From Acanthopleura granulata (lineage: Eukaryota; Mollusca; Polyplacophora; Chitonida; Chitonidae), in contig JABBOT010000002.1 in the NCBI GenBank assembly GCA_016165875.1, forward strand, positions 21,962,265-22,026,264: 64,000 bases of DNA, given 5' to 3'. The notes under the pieces were generated by a model. The model ran no database searches. It saw nothing but the letters and a program-made list of their open reading frames with translations, and was not told where the DNA came from. Shown here piece by piece: positions 26,949-39,900 of this stretch. Made by a program: the position numbers and the translations under genes. Each line of letters begins with the position of its first letter. The stretch's first letter is position 1.

Positions 26949-27892
26949 AGAATTTAATCTGATAGCAGGAAGGATGTCAAATGAGGCGTGTGTGGAAAGC
27001 CTGTTTAAATATATCTGCGCCAAGATGTTACAACTCACGTTGAACTATTCTGTATTTACTTAAATATCGTGGAAATCATACAGGTATCGGTACCTATTAT
27101 GAGTAGATATATTAAATTATGGCACCGCCAGTAGGTTTGGATATGAAGAATGGACAACAGGTGATGGCAGGTTGAATGTTAAGAACATTCAACACAAAAC
27201 AAACGTGTAATATACCATTTTGTGAGCATGTTCCACTGGCAGCTTTGTATGCCAGGTTGACATGTAAATGAAAAACTATTCTATTTGTTTTTATCTTATC
27301 ACATTTAGAAGTCAATAACTTTTCGTACAGTATATTCACCTTATTTCGGAGATGATGTATAGTGGCTGTAGCGCTTTGGGCAAAGTTAAATTTGAACAAA
27401 TAATTGGTTATATATGGATTCATGCTGTGAAGACATTCCTGAATTAACATCAAGTAAAAATGCAAAAAGCTTGACTGTGTTGTCTTATTCTTGTACATGT
27501 ACATGCACAGTGGCTATACAGGATTTGATTTCAACATTACATAAATGAAACGTGATGTCAGGTGTTCAAAAATGTGATGCATTTGCATTAATATGTACAG
27601 GGAACAGTTAAAGGGGGATAACTCCAAGTTTTCCTCACACGTAAAGCTGATGACGTAATCAGTGCACGAAAATGGTGCCTGTTGCAGGTGTTCAACCCAT
27701 GTTAAAACCGGAGCAATGGCGACAAGGATGGGATAACAAAAATATGTAACGATTTATCTTTATTTTCCACTAAAGTTTATTGTATGTGTTTTAGAATGAA
27801 TTATTACAAATGTTTCTAAAGTAGTCCAGACAAACAACTCTACTGAAGAATATTGCACTTTGCATTATGGTGTTTTATTTTGGCACCCTTTT

Positions 27893-27895
27893 GAT

Positions 27896-27926
<31 letters not shown>

Positions 27927-28086
27927 TTTGACCGGTGTGTTTCACTGTACTCAAGAGTATTTCACTTATACCACCAGACAGTAACCAGCATTGCAGATTG
28001 CTGGCAACTTATCTCATGTATAACCAATAGGAAGCCAGTCTGAGTTGGACTCAAAGCGCGCTAACCCCTAGGCCATGAAGGCCCCC
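27893..28086 (-). mobile_element. SINE family A copy with long TTTA tail
   Basis: Reverse copy whose tail is a (TTTA)n microsatellite of nine units. The head ends at GGCCATGAAGGCCCCC. Confidence 0.8.
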
Positions 28087-29188
28087 AGCACTGTCAAGAC
28101 AGGGTATAGGTAGGTGCATAATGAGCACCATTTGCCCCTCCTGTAAACTCTGATGAATAACCATAGACGAAATTCCACCAGTTTATTTAGCCTTGTGCAT
28201 ATTTCAGTAATGTGAAGAAAGGAATCAATTGGAGACTTTCCATGAGTTACATAGTTTTATTGATTATCTACCTACATTTTAAATTGCGTGGGTGTTTATA
28301 ATCACATAGATGTATAGCATACACTATATTGATGTGTATATATATATTGAGGAATAAAAAAGGAGGATTATTAATTCCTTCTGAACTGTTATCATTCTGA
28401 ATGCTGTCATAAAATAAATAAAAATTAATCAACAACTTGCAAGTTCACACAAAATAAGAATATAACGTATAAAAAAAGACAACAAAAATATGGTATATCT
28501 GCGTACAAGTACTAAAATATTGATGTATTCAGAAAAATGCATGAATATCATTTGATCTTGGAAAGAGGGTTGGTTGATTTACATGTACTGTTTACATACT
28601 GCATACACATTACATGGTTGAGTACAAGACATTTGGAATTGTCAGTTCAAGGCAACAAGAGTGATCATGGATTCTACAGAGATGACAATATTAAAGATAA
28701 CCGATATCTGACATGCACTATATATTATACCGATAAACAAAAAGGCCTGAAAGAAGCAAGTCATTTTCTATTATTACAGACAGCCGAATTGGAGAGTTGA
28801 CAAGGGAAGATGATTGTAATAGAATAAATACACAAAAGAGTTTGCTATTGCCTCCTGATTCTGAAATATTCCTTTGTCAGTGGGGCATTGCTTTGACCCA
28901 GTTATTGTTGCACATGAGGTTTTGCAGTATACCCTGTATGGAGCTAGCGTTTTAGTGAGGTGTATATAGTGGAGTATACAATAAATTCCCGTAAGATTCC
29001 GTGTCTCTTTCTCTAAGATCTAACATTTATATACCTTAAAAGTAAACTTACTGCCATGTGCGTAGTCAAATGTGAGGATAACATGTGCTATCTCCTGTAA
29101 TTGTCACATCTTTGTGAAATCATAACTTCACATACAATAAATGTATATTACAAAGCAAACTAAGCATATATGGAGCCAGCATGACCAT

Positions 29189-29457
29189 GGAGCCTCCATG
29201 GCTCGGTCGAATAGCGTGCTATCGCCGCACAATGACCCGAAGCCTCCCACCAATGTGGTCACTGTGAGTTCAAGACCAGCTCATGCTGGCTTCCTCTCCA
29301 GCCATACATGGGAAAATCTGCCAGCAACCTGCAGATGGTCGTGGGTTTCCCCCGGGCTCTGCCTGCTTTCCTCCCAGCATAATGCTGGCCGCCGTCGTAT
29401 AAGTGAAATATTCTTGAGTACGGCATAAAACACCAATCAAATAAATAAATAAAAAAT
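29189..29457 (+). mobile_element. SINE family A, full length, first of an inverted pair
   Basis: The head has GGCTCGGTCGAATAGCGTGC (A-box-like) and GAGTTCAAGACC (B-box-like). The tail is (AAAT)n. It faces the minus-strand copy at 29481 tail-to-tail across 23 bp. Confidence 0.88.
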
Positions 29458-29480
29458 TAACAAGCACATACGGGGAAAGT

Positions 29481-29734
29481 ATTTATTTATTTGACAGGTA
29501 TTTCATGCTGTACTCAAGAAAATTCCATTCATACGATGGCGGTCAACATTATGGTGGAAGAAAACCGACAATGCACGGCCATCTGCAGGTTGCTGGCAGG
29601 CCTTCCCATGTGTGGCCAGATTGAGCCAGCATGACCTGGACTTGAACTCACAGCGACCGCATTGGTGAGAGGTTCCTGGGCCATTGTGCTGCATTAGCAC
29701 TAACTGGCTAACCCCCTTGGCCATGAAGGGCCCC
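29481..29734 (-). mobile_element. SINE family A, second of an inverted pair
   Basis: Reverse copy starting with the ATTTATTTATTTGA tail and ending at the head GGCCATGAAGGGCCCCC. The core shares CGGTCAACATTATGGTGGAA with family relatives. Confidence 0.85.
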
Positions 29735-30907
29735 CATGAAAGAAGTAGGATTAAGTATAACAAGCATACCAAATTTTCATTCACTGGTGTAAAAACAAAC
29801 AAAAAAAAAATAAATAAATAAAAGCCAACAAAAAAGCAGCAACAGACAATGCTCTCAATCAAGATAAAATCAGTGAAAATGATGTGTAAATGACAGCCTC
29901 TCACCAGCGAATGAATGGCAGCTGCATCTCTTCAGTCAAAATTTGTTGTATGCAAAAAAACCCCTGGAAATTTAGCTTTTCTCATAAACAATATATGTGC
30001 CCTCTAACCATTTTTTGCTAGTTTCCATTGAAACAACATAATATGCACAGGTATTCCTCTGCACCGTTTGTAAATTTGAATGATGTATATTCTGTGTTAT
30101 TTGTGTAACATTACAAACAGCCATCATGCCCAGATTAAAAAGAGATGATAATTTAACAGTAGAATGGAGTTACATGGATGGTGAATCTAGCACCTTATAT
30201 GTCACTTACTTCTATTTCCAAGAAAATACAATACAGAATGCCACTTTACAAGTGAATTTACACTAATCTGCTACAATCCTGATCATACTTTTATCAGCTT
30301 TGTAGAAAGCCCATACAGCAGTAAGGGTCAGAAGTCAAGTCTTCGCTCTGTAGACTTCACCAAGTGTTCTAGTACTTGGCCATATTGCATGTGAAAGACC
30401 TTATTCTTCAGCATGAAATATCACAGTTGATACTAGATTCCTATTATTATTCAGCTGGAATTACTTGGCTCTCCACCTACCCCTTATTTCATATTATTCA
30501 GGCAAAAGCTCTCAAATAAATAAGAGTTCAGAAAGTATATCTCCTTCGCACAAAATTTTTGAGTTGCAGCCATCACAATAATAGCTATGTCCAAGTGAAT
30601 TTACTGGTCTGATTATTGCTTTACTATGCACTTCAAGAGAATACAGCTCTTGTATTGTATGGAGAAAGACACTATGCAATACTCCAGATTTAAGGCTAGT
30701 CCTCTTCCTCAGGACCCATTAGAGCGCTCGGCCAGCGAGGCCCTCATTTGAGTACCATGTACAAAAACATGTCAGCAACAGGCAGGGGCAAATTAGAAAG
30801 AGTTTTGGGGGTATATCAGATAAATAATAAAAAAAAAAAACAATGCTTTGGGAGTGTAATGAGTATACAACACGTGGGTGCATAGATACATGTGCACCCA
30901 TGCCCCC

Positions 30908-30913
30908 TTTATT
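30908..30913 (-). terminator. Candidate poly(A) signal overlapping the death-domain gene stop codon
   Basis: On the minus strand AATAAA contains the stop codon TAA (30911-30909). If used, the 3' UTR would be only a few tens of bases. A more distal signal is possible. Confidence 0.4.
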
Positions 30914-33900
30914 TTTGAATCCCGTTGTCATGGAGCCCATTTTCTAACTTTGGGAGACGGCAGATTTCCAGGATATCCAGCCTGCCCATGTCCATTAGAA
31001 ACTGTGCAAGCTGCTGCTTGGTGCAGGGCGGGCAGGTGAACTGGGGAACACACGAGGGGTCCCTGGCCTGCTCCCTGGTCTGTTTGTTGTAGGCAAACTG
31101 CCAGTGATCCAGCAGGACACTAACCGGTGTCTGTCGATGTACCAGACAAAAGTGATCCACCATCGCTATCTCCTGACATGTTAACCCTAGAACACAACAC
31201 AGCATATTTACTTACTGCGTACATGTATTTACTTTTGTGGTGTGACTATGAGGATGTGCCTCTAAAAGTCGGTCATTCTGTCTGCAGGTCAATTTTTTAC
31301 ATCCCATTGTTTAACATGGGGCATTCACATAAAACCACACAAAATGCTATTCCAAAAAGTTGCAGCTATTACGAATTTGCTCTCGTTTCATTACACATAT
31401 ACTCAAGATAATTTTGTATCATTTTATGTTCCAGATACAATGACTTCATAAAATAACAAGCAACTCTTACAATCAACATGGGGTGCTATGGTTATAAGTA
31501 CAACTGTTAATGTTTCAAAGATTGATGGATATCAAAACTGGTTTTGTTGGCCCTTGCTCGATAATCTAAGACTAATCTAATCTGATGGGTGAATAATGGC
31601 GCACTCAAGAATCCTTACGTCTTTGTCAATTTTGGCCCTTTGGCTTATGCATCACGAAAACTGCAAGTTTGTATATCTGTAAATAATGTGACCAGCCTTT
31701 TGATTGGTAGATCCCACTGTGATCTGTAAACCACCACAACACCTGCTGACTTACCTATGTAATCCGCCAAGTCCTGCCAGCCTCCTGCTATTCCGCCCCC
31801 CAGAGGAGGGTACAGGTGAAAGTTGAGCCGCACTATCTGCTTCCAGCCCAGCTTCATGGTGTCTGGATCAGGGTGTTTGTTCTCCAACCTGTTCTGTAGG
31901 GTAAAGCTCACCTGTAATCCAAAAGACAAAGTCCAACAGTAGTGGTAAATCAAAGTACCTAAGCCAATTAAAACATGGAGAACTTTAAAAGAACACACTG
32001 TTCTAGTACGAGTGGAACAATCCATTGCAGGACTAAAAAATATAAAATGCATTTCCACTTTCTATCCATACAACTGATTAAAAGCACAGATCACATTTAA
32101 ACAATGTACTCACCATCTCACAGGTAATTTTGTGCTGATTCCAAATATGGTCTCCACTAGTTTTTGGCATTTTTTCATAGTGATTAACACAGAAATATAG
32201 ACTGAGGTGCTACAATGAACTTTTTAGACCATATTGAAGCACGTTCTTTTTACCCTTTGATCGCTATATGTCTACATTCTATGTGAACATATAAGCAGTA
32301 CAACACGCCATGATGGGCCTAGGATATAAGGTAAGGATCCAACTGTACTGCAGCTTCATGAAACGTAGTTAACAGTAATGATATTATAGGCATCTATATA
32401 TAAGTTTAACTTAGAGTGGTTAGGAGGCCTTCGTCCAGCTCAGTCGGTTAGCGTGCTGCCGCAGCACAATGACCCGAAACCTCCCACCAATCGCTGTGAG
32501 TTTAAGTCCAGGTCATGCTGGCTTCCTCTCCGGCCGTACGTGGGTAGGTCTGCCAGCAACCTGCGGATGGTCGTGGGTTTCCCCCGGGCTCTGCCTGCTT
32601 TCCTCCCAGCATAATGCTGGCCATCGTCATATAAGTGAAATATTCTTGAGTACGGCGTAAAACACCAATCAAATAAATAAATAAATAAATAAATTAAGAG
32701 TGGTTATGTTCACTGAAGATTGAATTATTCATGTCTGGGAGTTGCTGATGTAGCTGTATATAAAGCTCTAAAGTGGAGTGTCTTGAGGGGGGACATGAAT
32801 GAATAGTTATCAAACTCGTAACTTTCACAAGTGATAAAATCTTTCTCACAAAGAATTGCAAAATTGGATTAAGAATACTGTGGGAATCTCTACAAAAATA
32901 CAAATTTGAAAATAATAACAGGATGGGGCAACATGGATATTTAATGAAATTTGTTACACAAAAATATGACATTACTATATGGACTGATATATGGATGGCA
33001 CTGATGTATGTATAGGCAAGATGTGTATACATGGATGACTTCATTGACATATGAAGTACATGTATGTACATATGGATATTTGGAGGGCATTCATATTGTG
33101 ATGAAAATTGACTGGTATCCTTTATTTATATATTATATGTGACACTGTAACACTTAGCGACATTTTTGCCCCAGGACAGAACTGTAAGTCTTCCTACATG
33201 TTTTCTAGATGCCTGACATTTTCATTGATAATAAAAATGAAATATAAGAGGAGTTTTGTGGGCTATTTCAGAAAAGATATGTGGTGCTGATGATTGGTAC
33301 AACAACCACTGTCAAATTTCAGTGCAAAAACATAATAAGCATTGATTTAGAATGCATGGTTTATGAAACGGGTATATACTGCTGGAATTTCTATGGTCTT
33401 ACCTTGACTGGAAGTCTTTAAGGTATTAATTATGTCACCTTGTCGTAGTTCGTAAAGGCTGCCATGATGTTTAGCGTTTTGGATTGAAGCGTTAGACATG
33501 TTAGAAACTAGGATTCTGATAAATACCAAAACAGCTCAAGTGTAAAAATGGTATCGTTAGAATGGGCAGATTTTATAGTATCTGAGTCCTTCAAATTACT
33601 GTTTAATGTACCAGACTTGGACAGAAATTACTGAGTTTTTCTTTAGGAGTGCAGAAAAAAAACTGTGCCGGATTGCCCATTTGTTTGCTTTCGTTATCAC
33701 ACTAAATTACGGCATAGTAAAGTGCAAACGCTGCGGTCTGCATGACAGCCAATCAAAACATTGGATTTTAGGTCATTAGCACTAACTACACTGTCACTAC
33801 GCTATAAAAGGTGATCGATTATGACGTTTGGCAGATGGTCCTGGAGGTCTACAACAGGCAAGAGTAAAGGCACAGACAAGATCACGACAGCCCCATGGAG

Positions 33901-36900
33901 TTAGAAGGTACTACAGATAAAAATTAAGAGTTGTTGAAGTATATACAGTTACAGAGAAGCTCCACATACTGAGGAAGAGTCTGTACTCTGACAAGGATCA
34001 ACAGGGATCCGTATAGAGACTGACAGAGATCGCCGATCTTCCAAGTGGAGTTGATCTTGATTGACAGCAGGCGGAGTTAGTATACCCTGATGTGGCGGGA
34101 GATTTGCCGATTTGGCAGGAGATCAGTAGTGAGTTATGTATTATACATAAAGGATTTAGTGTTATAAAGAAGAAATTCAGACTGTAGGAGCTATTAAGCT
34201 ATTACTCTAGCATTAAACTATTCGTGCGGGTTACGGTTGCATAGAAATTCCAGCTGACATACCTGTCGTGATATTTTTAAACTTCTAAAAACTGTTCGTC
34301 AGCTAAAGCTGTACTAACAAGCCTGTAAGAGTTATGCCCCTTGAAACTGCCTCTCGCACACAGTGTTGCTGATTCTGAAAGTACTATTTGCTGATTTGAC
34401 TGTGTATATATTAATAAATGGATTTCACTGCTTGGTGATCGAACTGTAAAATAATTCTTGGGATCTTCCCTTCTCCTATTACTGCTGATACATTAAAATA
34501 ACTCATAAGATTGGGTTTTCCTCCAAGTGTTATGCTGGAACAATTCAGATTGGGAATACCTTTGGTGTTATTAATTTGAAAAAAGCATGATTGAAGTATT
34601 CAGAGTAAATCTATATTTCTGTGGTGGTGTCTCCAATTACTTGTGGTAAATCTCGGTCTCACACCCTACCATATATAAGACATTTTTATCTCAAAGTCGA
34701 TAGAGATTAACTGGTGGTTCACAGAGCAGAGCAAATCCTATATTCTTAATCTCAAGTTAGATAAGATCGTTCAAAAAGAAAGTCTGCTACAATATATACA
34801 CAGATGGCAGGAGCTTGTCTGGCACCTCTACCTCAGAAAAGTGGCAAAGTAACTTGTACTGACCTCTCCAATCCAGTAGTCATCTTCGTCTGTGCTTACT
34901 AAGATACTTCCTCTACTGCAGATATACAAAAAGGGGTTAAAAAAAAGTATGTGACATCAAGCACAAGGATGTAATTGAACGCAGCACCAAGTTATCCCTT
35001 TTCACCAATTAGGTGTAAGTTATTTTTATCACCAGAGATGGCAGTTGTTTTCCGATGGGGTACTGGGCACACAACCTCGTGTTTCCAGTTTCTCTAAACA
35101 TGGCCTGTCCCATGGCCATGTAAGGATTCCAGATTAAATGTTGATTTACAAAGTAACAGAGCATGTCAGAACAAACTGGTTGTGGACCTTAAGGTCTGTT
35201 TCCACCCAATTTCGGTAAAAGATAAAGTTGTATTATTTGTTCTTTTTCCTTTCAATCTGACCAATTGTTTTCCTTCAGCATGTGAGTTGAATACAACATC
35301 ACCCAGCAGTTAATGACAAAGTTCTCCATGTCACTGGTCCAACATATTTATTTATATATTTATTTGATTGGTGTTTTTCGCCGTACTCAAGAATATTTCA
35401 TCAATATGGAGGAAGGAAACCGGGCAAAGCCCGGAGGAAACCCACGACCATTTGCAGGTTGCTGGTGGGCCTTCCCACGTGCGACCAGAGAACCAACATA
35501 AAATCCTGAACAAAAATCATTAAATTTAACCAGATATCGACACTTAACTAGCACTGACACTGCTATAATTTTCCCCATGACCATTTGCAGGTTGCTGGTG
35601 GGCCTTCCCACGTGCGACCAGAGAACCAACATAAAATCCTGAACAAAAATCATTAAATTTAACCAGATATCGACGCTTAACTAGCACTGACACTGCTATA
35701 ATTTTCCCTCTTTCTCCAGCATCCTGATGACAGCCATCCCAGACAGAGAAACAGTCTAATGTTTGTTGAAAACCATGGACATTTTTGAAAACACCCCTTT
35801 TGGTGACATGGTTTGTCCAGGTCTCTTGGGTCCTACCACTTTCACCAAAGGGATGTTTTAAGAAATGTCAGACACTTATTTGTAGGCTTGCAGACCCTTA
35901 ACAAAAGGAAATTGTGAGAAGGATGTTTGTATGATACATATGTACCTTTTGTCTGCATCCTTGTGAGGGCTGCGTAGCTGAGCTATGATAGATTCCCTCC
36001 CTGAAGGGGCAGCCTCCCTACAGACTGAGCCCCTCATCTGAGACTTGAAGCTCTTGTACCACTGTTTGTGCACGTATAATGTCTCTCTGTCTGCATTACG
36101 AATTGTCTCACTCTCCATCAAAGGCAACTGTTCAATGCTTTCTGAGTCAGAGTCATATCCGCCTGAAACTGAAACCTTTTCGCGAAGGAAGGCCTTTCTG
36201 CTTTTTTTCCTCGAAAGCAATTCCTTTTCTCCCATGGAATAGCTTCTGCGAAGGGACCTCAAATTGTACAGTGAGGTTTCGGTAGGTTTCTTGCGTGTTA
36301 AAACCGATGGCTTGAGAGGTTTCTTTGGTGGTTTCTCATAGTTACCAGAGGTGATAGGAAAGGGTTTGGATATGACGGGAGAGGATCCAGGTGTGGGGGT
36401 ATGACCTAACACATGCCCGGCTGGACATGGGGGTGGGGGAGGTTCCTCAGTAATGATGATGGGCAAGGGCCTTGGATGAGGTCGTGGGGATGTAGTGTCA
36501 GGTCCTCGCAGAGCAGTGATGATCTCCTGTCCCTGGCTGGTCAACACCTCGTATTCATCTGCTGCAATGTCAACAGTGAAATCTTGCTGGGTTATTCTGC
36601 CAGCCGAATAGTGACTCTACAATTACAACAACCTCAGCATAAACCCCTGACACTGGGCAAGTTGATGTATGAACTTTCCTGCATGTGGCACGCAGACATG
36701 AATACCATACTGCAAATAGTTGTAAGCAATTGTCGAACTGCGCAAACGGGGACAGAAGCTTTATCTATCACTCCTAGTCACAAGCACACTTAGATAAGTC
36801 CCATATGGGCAGGATTTGATAATCTGGGCACAGGTTTTCCCAGGTATATCAGATATGGCAACCACATGGGCAGAATACGGGAAAATTTCAGCTATTTCAC

Positions 36901-39900
36901 CGCTAAAATTCCATATGGATCTTTTATAGGTAACAGTATTTTCCCACATTCACCCTACACTGGACCCACATGGGTAAACCCATTTGATTCCCTTGTCAAT
37001 TTGTGTATATGGGGCCAATACTGCACCCATATGTTAAATCTATAAGAATCAAAGCATATAAATGCTGAATTACAATACTGAATGAAATTAAGTGTAAGTG
37101 GGAAAAAAAATTTATTTGGACAATAACAATTATGTTGACCTATACCCTGCACAAGCAATAAAATTAAATAATTAAAAAAAAATAAATTTATTATGTTAAG
37201 AGCTATAGATAAATCATCATCAACAGTTTTCCTGTAATGGCCAAAGACAGGAATTTGTGCCAGACAAGTGGATCAAGCTGTGTTCTATATGTTGTTACAG
37301 TGACGTGCAATGGCTGTTATAGGCTAGGTGAGTAAAACCTAATGTAAACTGATTTAATATTAAACCATAACAAAATTTATCAGTCAAATCAGACGATGAT
37401 TAATTTATTAAGTCCTTACTATTACAGAGCTTTTAAAAATATTTTGGAGTAAATTTAAGATTAATAAATAAATTATCAGATCCAAACATTTATAAGTTGT
37501 GAAAAGCATGTGCAGTGAATTTTGTAAATTGAAAAAAGTTAAAATTTTTCTCACATAAGAAATTATCAGGAAAATTTTGTCTTTCCAGCAAGAAATATAT
37601 TTTCTTAAAATTTTCAGATATTTTTTCTTGGTTTTTCAATTTTTTTTGGTGAAGAATGATTTCTTGAAATTGAAACTTTGAACAACTTTCCTTACATGAG
37701 AAAAAATTCTAGACGTCAGCACTATGCAAACTATACAAAGTATCTTAACAGTCCTATATGATACATATGTGCCTTACAATAGTATTACCTTTCTTCGACC
37801 TGCAGAAGCAAATATATGTATATGTTTTTTTCAATTAAGAATTTTATGAAATATAAGAAAATGTCAAAAAAAGCATTTCTACTGTGTGTAAAAGGATAAT
37901 ATATAGGGGGCAGATGTATACACCCCCACCCAGCCAATGCAGCCTCTAAAAGTTTACTGGCCTCCTCTTAATTGCTCTCAAGTGACCTTCAGGAGATGCT
38001 GTCTAAGGTAAGGACCCCTCAGCTCTCTCTTTTGCCTGCCGGACACTGGATGGTTAACAAATCTAAAAGACGCTACATAGGGGACTTAGATAAGTAATAT
38101 CCATTTCAATCAACAGGTGAGAATTTAACTCTATTGATAAACGAAAAAACTTGAAAGGCATGTATTGTCAGTATGCAAAAATTGATAGTATAAATTATTT
38201 TTCCAGTGTTTAAATGTACATTAATTCACAAAAATACTGTACAGTATATAGGATTAATATTCTGGTTTAACAATCAATCAGGTTAACCATTACTCAGCAT
38301 TTAGAAACATATTCAGTTTTCCAACCCTTTGAATTATTTTTACGTAAATATGGAATTAATTAGCTTTGTTTATGTTGAAATCTTGTCTAAATATTATTCA
38401 AAAACAGGCTTTTAGATTGTCAGCTGCCTGATTATCAAAGATTCGGCCATTACTTTATAGACAGAGGCATAAATTAACCATATAGTTAAAGACAGCTAGG
38501 TTTATAAGGTTGACAAAAAGGGGTTTACTTTTCTTCTTGTAACTTGCAAGTGGAATTTCTAAAAACTAACATGTGGTAATCGCACTTGGTCACTGTGAGA
38601 CTATTGGGCAAAGGCTTTTCAGCCATAATCGGAACTCTTTTCTATCAACGTCTTAGTTAAGTGGACTTCGGATTAAGGACAGAATAAAAGTTAGCTTCCT
38701 GGTAAGACTGCTCTATCTTAACCAAGGTCTGTATGTGCCAGTTTCAATTCCATCCTGGGTAGCACACATAGGCCTACATGTATGTGGGGTAGCCCATACT
38801 GTCTTATCAAAACTCTAGTGTCCCTCCTGACGGGCCATCCCCCAAACCATTCTCAGTGGTCTACTTCTACAGTCCTGTCCAAGGCTCCCTATGGACCTAT
38901 GATCCAGCACCACATGCACAGTGGTCTCAGAAACTACTTTTAGGTGGAGAGTCACAACAGGACCAGCATATCCATGACATACAGGTAAGGACCATTTGGA
39001 CTATAGTGCTGCAGAATGTGCATTATTATGCATATCACCGCAATATACAAAAGATAAATTAACATTCGAGATAATAATAATTAGACTACATTTATCATGT
39101 AAGCAGTTTTGTTAGCAACATTTACTTGTCTTGTTTTACACAGGATCTGAGACCGAAACGTTACAGATGATAGCAAAGAATACGAAAGAATTAGCTGAGC
39201 TAAAGAAGACAGTGGATTTCACAATTTACTGGTGCAGAGTAGAAACATGGGGACAAAATAACAGAGGGGGGAACAGCAAGAGCATGTTACACTGCCAGAG
39301 TAGAAACATAGGGACAAAATAACAGCAGGAAGAACACGTTACACTGCCAGAGTAGAAACATGGGGACAAAATAACAGAGGGGGGAACAGCAAGAACACAT
39401 TACACTGCCAGTGCAAACAATCAGCAGGAGATACAAACGATTTGGAGATGGAACTGGGAGACTCAAACCTTGAAAAAATCCTGGTATGTGCTTTAAATTG
39501 ACAACAACATGGAATTTTAATTAGTTATAACAGACTATCATGATAGAATCAGTGGAATAGGGACATTTTGGTATCACACTCTTTTGTCGCTAAAAGTAGA
39601 AAAAGTTTGACTGGTCTGCAATATCCTGCAATCATTCAACTCTGAAAGGTTGTCTTACGTCCCTCAGGATTTATGTACTCTGAAAGGTTGTCTTACGTCC
39701 CTCAGGATTTATGTACTCAATTTACTCCACTTGAAATTGATGGCCAGCATTACAAGAACAAAAAATCAGCTGAATCACTAGGGAAAACCAAGATATCTAA
39801 TCACATATACATGTACTTATAAACACACAATATCTTCAGCTGGACTCGAACACACAACCTAAGGCTATATCCTTGTCAAGACTAAGATGTCTCAAATAAA

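Larger units (their letters stand above)
26949..30907. other. Intergenic region between convergent CENPX and death-domain gene
   Basis: It holds the CENPX 3' UTR (candidate poly(A) signal ATTAAA at 27111-27116, 163 nt after the stop), a minus SINE at 27893-28086, and an inverted SINE pair at 29189-29734. The rest is AT-rich sequence with no supported gene. Confidence 0.7.
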
